The notes: a model not told the origin generated them from the letters alone. Shown: positions 11,131-28,094, numbered from the stretch's first letter. The stretch is 64,000 bases of DNA from Auanema rhodensis (GCA_964057225.1 OZ059898.1:21491267-21555266), one strand, 5' to 3'. Translations and numbers: made by a program.

Positions 11131-14100
11131 TTAAAGTTCACGTAAATTTCAAAGTCATGGTTACCATGAGCCAATATCAATAAAAATTTGTTTTTAGACT
11201 AATATGGACATGGGGAATCTAATTTTGAAAACGGCATCTCTTTATCTTTCACGTGAAGCGAGTTACATACCAAGTGCACATCACGTGTACATTTAATTAG
11301 CATAAATTAAAGTTCACGTAAATTTCAAAGTCATGGTGACCATGAACCAATATCAATAAAAATTTGTTTTTAGACTAATATGGACATGGGGAATCTAATT
11401 TTGAAAACCGTATCTCTTTATCTTTCACGTGAAGCGAGTTACATACCAAGTGCACATCACGTGTACATTTAATTAGCATAAATTAAAGTTCACGTAAATT
11501 TCAAAGTCATGGTTACCATGAACCAATATCAATAAAAATTTGTATTTAGACTAATATGGACATGGGGGATCTAATTTTGAAAACCGCATCTCTTTATCTT
11601 TCACGTGAAGCGAGTTACATACCAAGTGCACATCACGTGTACATTTAATTAGCATAAATTAAAGTTCACGTAAATTTCAAAGTCATGGTTACCATGAACC
11701 AATATCAATAAAAATTTGTTTTTAGACTAATATGGACATGGGGAATCTAATTTTGAAAACCGCATCTCTTTATCTTTCACGTGAAGCGAGTTACATACCA
11801 AGTGCACATCACGTGTACATTTAATTAGCATAAATTAAAGTTCACGTAAATTTCAAAGTCATGGTTACCATGAACCAATATCAATAAAAATTTGTTTTTA
11901 GACTAATATGGACATGGAGAATCTAATTTTGAAAACAGCATCTCTTTATCTTTCACGTGAAGCGAGTTACATACCAAGTGCACATCACGTGTACATTTAA
12001 TTAGCATAAATTAAAGTTCACGTAAATTTCAAAGTCATGGTTACCATGAACCAATATCAATAAAAATTTGTATTTAGACTAATATGGACATGGGGGATCT
12101 AATTTTGAAAACCGCATCTCTTTATCTTTCACGTGAAGCGAGTTACATACCAAGTGCACATCACGTGTACATTTAATTAGCATAAATTAAAGTTCACGTA
12201 AATTTCAAAGTCATGGTTACCATGAACCAATATCAATAAAAATTTGTTTTTAGACTAATATGGACATGGGGAATCTAATTTTGAAAACCGCATCTCTTTA
12301 TCTTTCACGTGAAGCGAGTTACATACCAAGTGCACATCACGTGTACATTTAATTAGCATAAATTAAAGTTCACGTAAATTTCAAAGTCATGGTGACCATG
12401 AACCAATATCAATAAAAATTTGTTTTTAGACTAATATGGACATGGGGAATCTAATTTTGAAAACGGCATCATTTTATCTTTCACGTGAAGCGAGTTACAT
12501 ACCAAGTGCACATCACGTGTACATTTAATTAGCATAAATTAAAGTTCACGTAAATTTCAAAGTCATGGTGACCATGAACCAATATCAATAAAAATTTGTT
12601 TTTAGACTAATATGGACATGGAGAATCTAATTTTGAAAACAGCATCTCTTTATCTTTCACGTGAAGCGAGTTACATACCAAGTGCACATCACGTGTACAT
12701 TTAATTAGCATAAATTAAAGTTCACGTAAATTTCAAAGTCATGGTTACCATGAACCAATATCAATAAAAATTTGTATTTAGACTAATATGGACATGGGGG
12801 ATCTAATTTTGAAAACCGCATCTCTTTATCTTTCACGTGAAGCGAGTTACATACCAAGTGCACATCACGTGTACATTTAATTAGCATAAATTAAAGTTCA
12901 CGTAAATTTCAAAGTCATGGTTACCATGAACCAATATCAATAAAAATTTGTTTTTAGACTAATATGGACATGGGGAATCTAATTTTGAAAACCGCATCTC
13001 TTTATCTTTCACGTGAAGCGAGTTACATACCAAGTGCACATCACGTGTACATTTAATTAGCATAAATTAAAGTTCACGTAAATTTCAAAGTCATGGTTAC
13101 CATGAACCAATATCAATAAAAATTTGTTTTTAGACTAATATGGACATGGAGAATCTAATTTTGAAAACAGCATCTCTTTATCTTTCACGTGAAGCGAGTT
13201 ACATACCAAGTGCACATCACGTGTACATTTAATTAGCATAAATTAAAGTTCACGTAAATTTCAAAGTCATGGTGACCATGAACCAATATCAATAAAAATT
13301 TGTTTTTAGACTAATATGGACATGGGGAATCTAATTTTGAAAACCGCATCTCTTTATCTTTCACGTGAAGCGAGTTACATACCAAGTGCACATCACGTGT
13401 ACATTTAATTAGCATAAATTAAAGTTCACGTAAATTTCAAAGTCATGGTGACCATGAACCAATATCAATAAAAATTTGTTTTTAGACTAATATGGACATG
13501 GAGAATCTAATTTTGAAAACCGCATCTCTTTATCTTTCACGTGAAGCGAGTTACATACCAAGTGCACATCACGTGTACATTTAATTAGCATAAATTAAAG
13601 TTCACGTAAATTTCAAAGTCATGGTTACCATGAACCAATATCAATAAAAATTTGTTTTTAGACTAATATGGACATGGAGAATCTAATTTTGAAAACCGCA
13701 TCTCTTTATCTTTCACGTGAAGCGAGTTACATACCAAGTGCACATCACGTGTACATTTAATTAGCATAAATTAAAGTTCACGTAAATTTCAAAGTCATGG
13801 TGACCATGAACCAATATCAATAAAAATTTGTTTTTAGACTAATATGGACATGGGGAATCTAATTTTGAAAACCGCATCTCTTTATCTTTCACGTGAAGCG
13901 AGTTACATACCAAGTGCACATCACGTGTACATTTAATTAGCATAAATTAAAGTTCACGTAAATTTCAAAGTCATGGTGACCATGAACCAATATCAATAAA
14001 AATTTGTTTTTAGACTAATATGGACATGGGGAATCTAATTTTGAAAACCGCATCTCTTTATCTTTCACGTGAAGCGAGTTACATACCAAGTGCACATCAC

Positions 14101-17100
14101 GTGTACATTTAATTAGCATAAATTAAAGTTCACGTAAATTTCAAAGTTATGGTGACCATGAACCAATATCAATAAAAATTTGTTTTTAGACTAATATGGA
14201 CATGGGGAATCTAATTTTGAAAACCGCATCTCTTTATCTTTCACGTGAAGCGAGTTACATACCAGTGCACATCACGTGTACATTTAATTAGCATAAATTA
14301 AAGTTCACGTAAATTTCAAAGTCATGGTTACCATGAACCAATATCAATAAAAATTTGTATTTAGACTAATATGGACATGAGGAATCTAATTTTGAAAACC
14401 GCATCTCTTTATCTTTCACGTGAAGCGAGTTACATACCAAGTGCACATCACGTGTACATTTAATTAGCATAAATTAAAGTTCACGTAAATTTCAAAGTCA
14501 TGGTTACCATGAACCAATATCAATAAAAATTTGTTTTTAGACTAATATGGACATGGGGAATCTAATTTTGAAAACCGCATCTCTTTATCTTTCACGTGAA
14601 GCGAGTTACATACCAAGTGCACATCACGTGTACATTTAATTAGCATAAATTAAAGTTCACGTAAATTTCAAAGTCATGGTTACCATGAACCAATATCAAT
14701 AAAAATTTGTTTTTAGACTAATATGGACATGGGGAATCTAATTTTGGAAACCGCATCTCTTTATCTTTCACGTGAAGCGAGTTACATACCAAGTGCACAT
14801 CACGTGTACATTTAATTAGCATAAATTAAAGTTCACGTAAATTTCAAAGTCATGGTTACCATGAACCAATATCAATAAAAATTTGATTTTAGACTAATAT
14901 GGACATGGGGAATCTAATTTTGAAAACCGCATCTCTTTATCTTTCACGTGAAGCGAGTTACATACCAAGTGCACATCACGTGTACATTTAATTAGCATAA
15001 ATTAAAGTTCACGTAAATTTCAAAGTCATATTTACCATGCACCAATATCAATAAAAATCTGTTTTTAGACTAATATGGACATGGGGAATCTAATTTTGAA
15101 AACCGCATCTCTTTATCTTTCACGTGAAGCGAGTTACATACCAAGTGCACATCACGTGTACATTTAATTAGCATAAATTAAAGTTCACGTAAATTTCAAA
15201 GTCATGGTTACCATGAACCAATATCAATAAAAATTTGTTTTTAGACTAATATGGACATGGGGAATCTAATTTTGGAAACCGCATCTCTTTATCTTTCACG
15301 TGAAGCGAGTTACATACCAAGTGCACATCACGTGTACATTTAATTAGCATAAATTAAAGTTCACGTAAATTTCAAAGTCATGGTTACCATGCACCAATAT
15401 CAATAAAAATTTGTTTTTAGACTAATATGGACATGAGGAATCTAATTTTGAAAACCGCATCTCTTTATCTTCCACGTGAAGCGAGTTACATACCAAGTGC
15501 ACATCACGTGTACATTTAATTAGCATAAATTAAAGTTCACGTAAATTTCAAAGTCATGGTTACCATGAACCAATATCAATAAAAATTTGATTTTAGACTA
15601 ATATGGACATGGGGAATCTAATTTTGAAAACCGCATCTCTTTATCTTTCACGTGAAGCGAGTTACATACCAAGTGCACATCACGTGTACATTTAATTAGC
15701 ATAAATTAAAGTTCACGTAAATTTCAAAGTCATGGTTACCATGCACCAATATCAATAAAAATTTGTTTTTAGACTAATATGGACATGGGGAATCTAATTT
15801 TGAAAACCGCATCTCTTTATCTTTCACGTGAAGCGAGTTACATACCAAGTGCACATCACGTGTACATTTAATTAGCATAAATTAAAGTTCACGTAAATTT
15901 CAAAGTCATATTTACCATGCACCAATATCAATAAAAATTTGTTTTTAGACTAATATGGACATGGGGAATCTAATTTTGAAAACCGCATCTCTTTATCTTT
16001 CACGTGAAGCGAGTTACATACCAAGTGCACATCACGTGTACATTTAATTAGCATAAATTAAAGTTCACGTAAATTTCAAAGTCATGGTGACCATGAACCA
16101 ATATCAATAAAAATTTGTTTTTAGACTAATATGGACATGGGGAATCTAATTTTGAAAACCGCATCTCTTTATCTTTCACGTGAAGCGAGTTACATACCAA
16201 GTGCACATCACGTGTACATTTAATTAGCATAAATTAAAGTTCACGTAAATTTCAAAGTCATGGTTACCATGAACCAATATCAATAAAAATTTGTTTTTAG
16301 ACTAATATGGACATGGGGAATCTAATTTTGAAAACCGCATCTCTTTATCTTTCACGTGAAGCGAGTTACATACCAAGTGCACATCACGTGTACATTTAAT
16401 TAGCATAAATTAAAGTTCACGTAAATTTCAAAGTCATGGTTACCATGAACCAATATCAATAAAAATTTGTTTTTAGACTAATATGGACATGGGGAATCTA
16501 ATTTTGAAAACCGCATCTCTTTATCTTTCACGTGAAGCTAGTTACATACCAAGTGCACATCACGTGTACATTTAATTAGCATAAATTAAAGTTCACGTAA
16601 ATTTCAAAGTCATGGTTACCATGAACCAATATCAATAAAAATTTGTTTTTAGACTAATATGGACATGGGGAATCTAATTTTGAAAACCGCATCTCTTTAT
16701 CTTTCACGTGAAGCGAGTTACATACCAAGTGCACATCACGTGTACATTCAATTAGCATAAATTAAAGTTCACGTAAATTTCAAAGTCATGGTTACCATGA
16801 ACCAATATCAATAAAAATTTGTTTTTAAACTAATATAGACATGGGGAATCTAATTTTGAAAACCGCATCTCTTTATCTTTCACGTGAAGCGAGTTACATA
16901 CCAAGTGCACATCACGTGTACATTTAATTAGCATAAATTAAAGTTCACGTAAATTTCAAAGTCATGGTTACCATGCACCAATATCAATAAAAATTTGTTT
17001 TTAGACTAATATGGACATGAGGAATCTAATTTTGAAAACCGCATCTCTTTATCTTCCACGTGAAGCGAGTTACATACCAAGTGCACATCACGTGTACATT

Positions 17101-17559
17101 TAATTAGCATAAATTAAAGTTCACGTAAATTTCAAAGTCATGGTTACCATGAACCAATATCAATAAAAATTTGATTTTAGACTAATATGGACATGGGGAA
17201 TCTAATTTTGAAAACCGCATCTCTTTATCTTTCATGTGAAGCGAGTTACATACCAAGGGCACATCACGTGTACATTTAATTAGCATAAATTAAAGTTCAC
17301 GTAAATTTCAAAGTCATGGTTACCATGCACCAATATCAATAAAAATTTGTTTTTAGACTAAAATGGACATGGGGAATCTAATTTTGAAAACCGCATCTCT
17401 TTATCTTTCACGTGAAGCGAGTTACATACCAAGTGCACATCACGTGTACATTTAATTAGCATAAATTAAAGTTCACGTAAATTTCAAAGTCATATTTACC
17501 ATGCACCAATATCAATAAAAATTTGTTTTTAGACTAATATGGACATGGGGAATCTAATT

Positions 17560-20500
17560 TTAAAACATCTCTTTATCTTTCACGTGAAGCGAGTTACATA
17601 CCAAGTGCACATCACGTGTACATTTGATTAGCATAAATTAAAGTACACGTAAATTTCAAAGTCATGGTTACCATGAACCAATATCAATAAAAATTTGTTT
17701 TTAGACTAATATGAACATGGGGAATCTAATTTTGAAAACCGCATCTCTTTATCTTTCACGTGAAGCGAGTTACATACCAAGTGCACATCATGTGTACATT
17801 TAATTAGCATAAATTAAAGTTCACGTAAATTTCAAAGTCATGGTTACCATGCACCAATATCAATAAAAATTTGTTTTTAGACTAATTTGGACATGGGGAA
17901 TCTAATTTTGAAAACCGCATCTCTTTATCTTTCACGTGAAGCGAGTTACATACCAAGTGCACATCACGTGTACATTTAATTAGCATAAATTAAAGTTCAC
18001 GTAAATTTCAAAGTCATGGTTACCAGGCACCAATATCAATAAAAATTTGTTTTTAGACTAATATGGACATGGGGAATCTAATTGTGAAAACCGCATCTCT
18101 TCATCTTTCACGTGAAGCGAGTTACATACCAAGTGCACATCACGTGTACATTTAATTAGCATAAATTAAAGTTCACGTAAATTTCAAAGTCATGGTTACC
18201 AGGCACCAATATCAATAAAAATTTGTTTTTAGACTAATATGGACATGGGGAATCTAATTGTGAAAACCGCATCTCTTCATCTTTCACGTGAAGCGAGTTA
18301 CATACCAAGTGCACATCACGTGTACATTTAATTAGCATAAATTAAAGTTCACGTAAATTTCAAAGTCATGGTTACCATGAAGCAATATCAATAAAAATTT
18401 GTTTTTAGACTAATATGGACATGGGGAATCTAATTTTGAAAACCGCATCTCTTCATCTTTCACGTGGAGCGAGTTACATACCAAGTGCACATCACGTGTA
18501 CATTTAATTAGCATAAATTAAAGTTCACGTAAATTTCAAAGTCATGGTTACCATGAACCAATATCAATAAAAATTTGTTTTTAGACTAATATGGACATGG
18601 GGAATCTAATTTTGAAAACCGCATCTCTTTATCTTTCACGTGAAGCGAGTTACATACCAAGTGCACATCACGTGTACATTTAATTAGCATAAATTAAAGT
18701 TCACGTAAATTTCAAAGTCATGGTGACCATGAACCAATATCAATAAAAATTTGTTTTTAGACTAATATGGACATGGGGAATCTAATTTTGAAAACCGCAT
18801 CTCTTTATCTTTCACGTGAAGCGAGTTACATACCAAGTGCACATCACGTGTACATTTAATTAGCATAAATTAAAGTTCACGTAAATTTCAAAGTCATGGT
18901 TACCATGAACCAATATCAATAAAAATTTGTTTTTAGACTAATATGGACATGGGGAATCTAATTTTGAAAACCGCATCTCTTTATCTTTCACGTGAAGCGA
19001 GTTACATACCAAGTGCACATCACGTGTACATTTAATTAGCATAAATTAAAGTTCACGTAAATTTCAAAGTCATGGTTACCATGAACCAATATCAATAAAA
19101 ATTTGTTTTTAGACTAATATGGACATGGGGAATCTAATTTTGGAAACCGCATCTCTTTATCTTTCACGTGAAGCGAGTCACATACCAAGTGCACATCACG
19201 TGTACATTTAATTAGCATAAATTAAAGTTCACGTATATTTCAAAGTCATGGTTACCATGAACCAATATCAATAAAAATTTGTATTTAGACTAATATGGAC
19301 ATGAGGAATCTAATTTTGAAAACCGCATCTCTTTATCTTTCACGTGAAGCGAGTTACATACCAAGTGCACATCACGTGTACATTTAATTAGCATAAATTA
19401 AAGTTCACGTAAATTTCAAAGTCATGGTTACCATGAACCAATATCAATAAAAATTTGTTTTTAGACTAATATGGACATGGGGAATCTAATTTTGAAAACC
19501 GCATCTCTTTATCTTTCACGTGAAGCGAGTTACATACCAAGTGCACATCACGTGTACATTTAATTAGCATAAATTAAAGTTCACGTAAATTTCAAAGTCA
19601 TGGTGACCATGAACCAATATCAATAAAAATTTGTTTTTAGACTAATATGGACATGGGGAATCTAATTTTGAAAACCGCATCTCTTTATCTTTCACGTGAA
19701 GCGAGTAACATACCAAGTGCACATCACGTGTACATTTAATTAGCATAAATTAAAGTTCACGTAAATTTCAAAGTCATGGTTACCATGAACCAATATCAAT
19801 AAAAATTTGTATTTAGACTAATATGGACATGAGGAATCTAATTTTGAAAACCGCATCTCTTTATCTTTCACGTGAAGCGAGTTACATACCAAGTGCACAT
19901 CACGTGTACATTTAATTAGCATAAATTAAAGTTCACGTAAATTTGAAAGTCATGGTTACCATGAACCAATATCAATAAAAATTTGTTTTTAGACTAATAT
20001 GGACATGGGGAATCTAATTTTGAAAACCGCATCTCTTTATCTTTCACGTGAAGCGAGTTACATACCAAGTGCACATCACGTGTACATTTGATTAGCATAA
20101 ATTAAAGTACACGTAAATTTCAAAGTCATGGTTACCATCAACCAATATCAATAAAAATTTGTTTTTAGACTAATATGAACATGGGGAATCTAATTTTGAA
20201 AACCGCATCTCTTTATCTTTCACGTGAAGCGAGTTACATACCAAGTGCACATCATGTGTACATTTAATTAGCATAAATTAAAGTTCACGTAAATTTCAAA
20301 GTCATGGTTACCATGCACCAATATCAATAAAAATTTGTTTTTAGACTAATTTGGACATGGGGAATCTAATTTTGAAAACCGCATCTCTTTATCTTTCACG
20401 TGAAGCGAGTTACATACCAAGTGCACATCACGTGTACATTTAATTAGCATAAATTAAAGTTCACGTAAATTTCAAAGTCATGGTTACCAGGCACCAATAT

Positions 20501-23500
20501 CAATAAAAATTTGTTTTTAGACTAAAATGGACATGGGGAATCTAATTGTGAAAACCGCATCTCTTTATCTTTCACGTGAAGCGAGTTACATACCAAGTGC
20601 ACATCACGTGTACATTTAGTTAGCATAAATTAAAGTTCACGTAAATTTCAAAGTCATGGTTACCATGAAGCAATATCAATAAAAATTTGTTTTTAGACTA
20701 ATATGGACATGGGGAATCTAATTTTGAAAACCGCATCTCTTTATCTTTCACGTGAAGCGAGTTACATACCAAGTGCACATCACGTGTACATTTAATTAGC
20801 ATAAATTAAAGTTCACGTAAATTTCAAAGTCATGGTTACCATGAACCAATATCAATAAAAATTTGTTTTTAGACTAATATGGACATGGGGAATCTAATTT
20901 TGAAAACCGCATCTCTTTATCTTTCACGTGAAGCGAGTTACATACCAAGTGCACATCACGTGTACATTTAATTAGCATAAATTAAAGTTCACGTAAATTT
21001 CAAAGTCATGGTTACCATGAACCAATATCAATAAAAATTTGTTTTTAGACTAATATGGACATGGGGAATCTAATTTTGGAAACCGCATCTCTTTATCTTT
21101 CACGTGAAGCGAGTCACATACCAAGTGCACATCACGTGTACATTTAATTAGCATAAATTAAAGTTCACGTAAATTTCAAAGTCATGGTTACCATGAACCA
21201 ATATCAATAAAAATTTGTATTTAGACTAATATGGACATGAGGAATCTAATTTTGAAAACCGCATCTCTTTATCTTTCACGTGAAGCGAGTTACATACCAA
21301 GTGCACATCACGTGTACATTTAATTAGCATAAATTAAAGTTCACGTAAATTTCAAAGTCATGGTTACCATGAACCAATATCAATAAAAATTTGTTTTTAG
21401 ACTAATATGGACATGGGGAATCTAATTTTGAAAACCGCATCTCTTTATCTTTCACGTGAAGCGAGTTACATACCAAGTGCACATCACGTGTACATTTAAT
21501 TAGCATAAATTAAAGTTCACGTAAATTTCAAAGTCATGGTGACCATGAACCAATATCAATAAAAATTTGTTTTTAGACTAATATGGACATGGGGAATCTA
21601 ATTTTGAAAACCGCATCTCTTTATCTTTCACGTGAAGCGAGTTACATACCAAGTGCACATCACGTGTACATTTAATTAGCATAAATTAAAGTTCACGTAA
21701 ATTTCAAAGTCATGGTTACCATGAACCAATATCAATAAAAATTTGTATTTAGACTAATATGGACATGAGGAATCTAATTTTGAAAACCGCATCTCTTTAT
21801 CTTTCACGTGAAGCGAGTTACATACCAAGTGCACATCACGTGTACATTTAATTAGCATAAATTAAAGTTCACGTAAATTTGAAAGTCATGGTTACCATGA
21901 ACCAATATCAATAAAAATTTGTTTTTAGACTAATATGGACATGGGGAATCTAATTTTGAAAACCGCATCTCTTTATCTTTCACGTGAAGCGAGTTACATA
22001 CCAAGTGCACATCACGTGTACATTTAATTAGCATAAATTAAAGTTCACGTAAATTTCAAAGTCATGGTTACCAGGCACCAATATCAATAAAAATTTGTTT
22101 TTAGACTAATATGAACATGGGGAATCTAATTGTGAAAACCGCATCTCTTTATCTTTCACGTGAAGCGAGTTACATACCAAGTGCACATCACGTGTACATT
22201 TAATTAGCATAAATTAAAGTTCACGTAAATTTCAAAGTCATGGTTACCATGAAGCAATATCAATAAAAATTTGTTTTTAGACTAATATGGACATGGGGAA
22301 TCTAATTTTGAAAACCGCATCTCTTTATCTTTCACGTGAAACGAGTTACATACCAAGTGCACATCACGTGTACATTTAATTAGCATAAATTAAAGTTCAC
22401 GTAAATTTCAAAGTCATGGTTACCATGAACCAATATCAATAAAAATTTGTATTTAGACTAATATGGACATGAGGAATCTAATTTTGAAAACCGCATCTCT
22501 TTATCTTTCACGTGAAGCGAGTTACATACCAAGTGCACATCACGTGTACATTTAATTAGCATAAATTAAAGTTCACGTAAATTTGAAAGTCATGGTTACC
22601 ATGAACCAATATCAATAAAAATTTGTTTTTAGACTAATATGGACATGGGGAATCTAATTTTGAAAACCGCATCTCTTTATCTTTCACGTGAAGCGAGTTA
22701 CATACCAAGTGCACATCACGTGTACATTTGATTAGCATAAATTAAAGTACACGTAAATTTCAAAGTCATGGTTACCATGAACCAATATCAATAAAAATTT
22801 GTTTTTAGACTAATATGAACATGGGGAATCTAATTTTGAAAACCGCATCTCTTTATCTTTCACGTGAAGCGAGTTACATACCAAGTGCACATCATGTGTA
22901 CATTTAATTAGCATAAATTAAAGTTCACGTAAATTTCAAAGTCATGGTTACCATGCACCAATATCAATAAAAATTTGTTTTTAGACTAATTTGGACATGG
23001 GGAATCTAATTTTGAAAACCGCATCTCTTTATCTTTCACGTGAAGCGAGTTACATACCAAGTGCACATCACGTGTACATTTAATTAGCATAAATTAAAGT
23101 TCACGTAAATTTCAAAGTCATGGTTACCAGGCACCAATATCAATAAAAATTTGTTTTTAGACTAATATGGACATGGGGAATCTAATTGTGAAAACCGCAT
23201 CTCTTTATCTTTCACGTGAAGCGAGTTACATACCAAGTGCACATCACGTGTACATTTAATTAGCATAAATTAAAGTTCACGTAAATTTCAAAGTCATGGT
23301 TACCATGAAGCAATATCAATAAAAATTTGTTTTTAGACTAATATGGACATGGGGAATCTAATTTTGAAAACCGCATCTCTTTATCTTTCACGTGAAGCGA
23401 GTTACATACCAAGTGCACATCACGTGTACATTTAATTAGCATAAATTAAAGTTCACGTAAATTTCAAAGTCATGGTTACCATGAACCAATATCAATAAAA

Positions 23501-26500
23501 ATTTGTTTTTAGACTAATATGGACATGGGGAATCTAATTTTGAAAACCGCATCTCTTTATCTTTCACGTGAAGCGAGTTACATACCAAGTGCACATCACG
23601 TGTACATTTAATTAGCATAAATTAAAGTTCACGTAAATTTCAAAGTCATGGTTACCATGAACCAATATCAATAAAAATTTGTTTTTAGACTAATATGGAC
23701 ATGGGGAATCTAATTTTGGAAACCGCATCTCTTTATCTTTCACGTGAAGCGAGTCACATACCAAGTGCACATCACGTGTACATTTAATTAGCATAAATTA
23801 AAGTTCACGTAAATTTCAAAGTCATGGTTACCATGAACCAATATCAATAAAAATTTGTATTTAGACTAATATGGACATGAGGAATCTAATTTTGAAAACC
23901 GCATCTCTTTATCTTTCACGTGAAGCGAGTTACATACCAAGTGCACATCACGTGTACATTTAATTAGCATAAATTAAAGTTCACGTAAATTTCAAAGTCA
24001 TGGTTACCATGAACCAATATCAATAAAAATTTGTATTTAGACTAATATGGACATGAGGAATCTAATTTTGAAAACCGCATCTCTTTATCTTTCACGTGAA
24101 GCGAGTTACATACCAAGTGCACATCACGTGTACATTTAATTAGCATAAATTAAAGTTCACGTAAATTTGAAAGTCATGGTTACCATGAACCAATATCAAT
24201 AAAAATTTGTTTTTAGACTAATATGGACATGGGGAATCTAATTTTGAAAACCGCATCTCTTTATCTTTCACGTGAAGCGAGTTACATACCAAGTGCACAT
24301 CACGTGTACATTTAATTAGCATAAATTAAAGTTCACGTAAATTTCAAAGTCATGGTTACCAGGCACCAATATCAATAAAAATTTGTTTTTAGACTAATAT
24401 GGACATGGGGAATCTAATTGTGAAAACCGCATCTCTTTATCTTTCACGTGAAGCGAGTTACATACCAAGTGCACATCACGTGTACATTTAATTAGCATAA
24501 ATTAAAGTTCACGTAAATTTCAAAGTCATGGTTACCATGAAGCAATATCAATAAAAATTTGTTTTTAGACTAATATGGACATGGGGAATCTAATTTTGAA
24601 AACCGCATCTCTTTATCTTTCACGTGAAACGAGTTACATACCAAGTGCACATCACGTGTACATTTAATTAGCATAAATTAAAGTTCACGTAAATTTCAAA
24701 GTCATGGTTACCATGAACCAATATCAATAAAAATTTGTATTTAGACTAATATGGACATGAGGAATCTAATTTTGAAAACCGCATCTCTTTATCTTTCACG
24801 TGAAGCGAGTTACATACCAAGTGCACATCACGTGTACATTTAATTAGCATAAATTAAAGTTCACGTAAATTTGAAAGTCATGGTTACCATGAACCAATAT
24901 CAATAAAAATTTGTTTTTAGACTAATATGGACATGGGGAATCTAATTTTGAAAACCGCATCTCTTTATCTTTCACGTGAAGCGAGTTACATACCAAGTGC
25001 ACATCACGTGTACATTTGATTAGCATAAATTAAAGTACACGTAAATTTCAAAGTCATGGTTACCATGAACCAATATCAATAAAAATTTGTTTTTAGACTA
25101 ATATGAACATGGGGAATCTAATTTTGAAAACCGCATCTCTTTATCTTTCACGTGAAGCGAGTTACATACCAAGTGCACATCATGTGTACATTTAATTAGC
25201 ATAAATTAAAGTTCACGTAAATTTCAAAGTCATGGTTACCATGCACCAATATCAATAAAAATTTGTTTTTAGACTAATTTGGACATGGGGAATCTAATTT
25301 TGAAAACCGCATCTCTTTATCTTTCACGTGAAGCGAGTTACATACCAAGTGCACATCACGTGTACATTTAATTAGCATAAATTAAAGTTCACGTAAATTT
25401 CAAAGTCATGGTTACCAGGCACCAATATCAATAAAAATTTGTTTTTAGACTAATATGGACATGGGGAATCTAATTGTGAAAACCGCACCTCTTTATCTTT
25501 CACGTGAAGCGAGTTACATACCAAGTGCACATCACGTGTACATTTAATTAGCATAAATTAAAGTTCACGTAAATTTCAAAGTCATGGTTACCATGAAGCA
25601 ATATCAATAAAAATTTGTTTTTAGACTAATATGGACATGGGGAATCTAATTTTGAAAACCGCATCTCTTTATCTTTAACGTGAAGCGAGTTACATACCAA
25701 GTGCACATCACGTGTACATTTAATTAGCATAAATTAAAGTTCACGTAAATTTCAAAGTCATGGTTACCATGAACCAATATCAATAAAAATTTGTTTTTAG
25801 ACTAATATGGACATGGGGAATCTAATTTTGAAAACCGCATCTCTTTATCTTTCACGTGAAGCGAGTTACATACCAAGTGCACATCACGTGTACATTTAAT
25901 TAGCATAAATTAAAGTTCACGTAAATTTCAAAGTCATGGTTACCATGAACCAATATCAATAAAAATTTGTTTTTAGACTAATATGGACATGGGGAATCTA
26001 ATTTTGGAAACCGCATCTCTTTATCTTTCACGTGAAGCGAGTCACATACCAAGTGCACATCACGTGTACATTTAATTAGCATAAATTAAAGTTCACGTAA
26101 ATTTCAAAGTCATGGTTACCATGAACCAATATCAATAAAAATTTGTATTTAGACTAATATGGACATGAGGAATCTAATTTTGAAAACCGCATCTCTTTAT
26201 CTTTCACGTGAAGCGAGTTACATACCAAGTGCACATCACGTGTACATTTAATTAGCATAAATTAAAGTTCACGTAAATTTCAAAGTCATGGTTACCATGA
26301 ACCAATATCAATAAAAATTTGTTTTTAGACTAATATGGACATGGGGAATCTAATTTTGAAAACCGCATCTCTTTATCTTTCACGTGAAGCGAGTTACATA
26401 CCAAGTGCACATCACGTGTACATTTAATTATCATAAATTAAAGTTCACGTAAATTTCAAAGTCATGGTGACCATGAACCAATATCAATAAAAATTTGTTT

Positions 26501-27300
26501 TTAGACTAATATGGACATGGGGAATCTAATTTTGAAAACCGCATCTCTTTATCTTTCACGTGAAGCGAGTTACATACCAAGTGCACATCACGTGTACATT
26601 TAATTAGCATAAATTAAAGTTCACGTAAATTTCAAAGTCATGGTTACCATGAACCAATATCAATAAAAATTTGTATTTAGACTAATATGGACATGAGGAA
26701 TCTAATTTTGAAAACCGCATCTCTTTATCTTTCACGTGAAGCGAGTTACATACCAAGTGCACATCACGTGTACATTTAATTAGCATAAATTAAAGTTCAC
26801 GTAAATTTGAAAGTCATGGTTACCATGAACCAATATCAATAAAAATTTGTTTTTAGACTAATATGGACATGGGGAATCTAATTTTGAAAACCGCATCTCT
26901 TTATCTTTCACGTGAAGCGAGTTACATACCAAGTGCACATCACGTGTACATTTAATTAGCATAAATTAAAGTTCACGTAAATTTCAAAGTCATGGTTACC
27001 AGGCACCAATATCAATAAAAATTTGTTTTTAGACTAATATGGACATGGGGAATCTAATTGTGAAAACCGCATCTCTTTATCTTTCACGTGAAGCGAGTTA
27101 CATACCAAGTGCACATCACGTGTACATTTAATTAGCATAAATTAAAGTTCACGTAAATTTCAAAGTCATGGTTACCATGAAGCAATATCAATAAAAATTT
27201 GTTTTTAGACTAATATGGACATGGGGAATCTAATTTTGAAAACCGCATCTCTTTATCTTTCACGTGAAGCGAGTTACATACCAAGTGCACATCACGTGTT
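17560..27300 (+). repeat. Multi-copy higher-order repeat of 13-15 monomers
   Basis: The double marker TTTGATTAGC with AAGTACACG occurs at 17641, 20105, 22745 and 25033. Spacings are 2464, 2640 and 2288 bp, exactly 14, 15 and 13 monomers. Each is followed in the same order by AACATGGGG, CATCATGTG, CTAATTTGG, CCAGGCACC with ATTGTG, and GAAGCAATAT; later in each unit come GAGTCACAT, GTATTT with GAGG, and TTTGAAAGTC. Unit lengths differ by whole monomers, as unequal exchange would produce. A fifth, partial unit seems to reach about 27.3 kb. Confidence 0.8.
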
Positions 27301-28094
27301 CATTTAATTAGCATAAATTAAAGTTCACGTAAATTTCAAAGTCATGGTTACCATGAACCAATATCAATAAAAATTTGTTTTTAGACTAATATGGACATGG
27401 GGAATCTAATTTTGAAAACCGCATCTCTTTATCTTTCACGTGAAGCGAGTTACATACCAAGTGCACATCACGTGTACATTTAATTAGCATAAATTAAAGT
27501 TCACGTAAATTTCAAAGTCATGGTTACCATGAACCAATATCAATAAAAATTTGTTTTTAGACTAATATGGACATGGGGAATCTAATTTTGGAAACCGCAT
27601 CTCTTTATCTTTCACGTGAAGCGAGTCACATACCAAGTGCACATCACGTGTACATTTAATTAGCATAAATTAAAGTTCACGTAAATTTCAAAGTCATGGT
27701 TACCATGAACCAATATCAATAAAAATTTGTATTTAGACTAATATGGACATGAGGAATCTAATTTTGAAAACCGCATCTCTTTATCTTTCACGTGAAGCGA
27801 GTTACATACCAAGTGCACATCACGTGTACATTTAATTAGCATAAATTAAAGTTCACGTAAATTTCAAAGTCATGGTTACCATGAACCAATATCAATAAAA
27901 ATTTGTTTTTAGACTAATATGGACATGGGGAATCTAATTTTGAAAACCGCATCTCTTTATCTTTCACGTGAAGCGAGTTACATACCAAGTGCACATCACG
28001 TGTACATTTAATTAGCATAAATTAAAGTTCACGTAAATTTCAAAGTCATGGTGACCATGAACCAATATCAATAAAAATTTGTTTTTAGACTAAT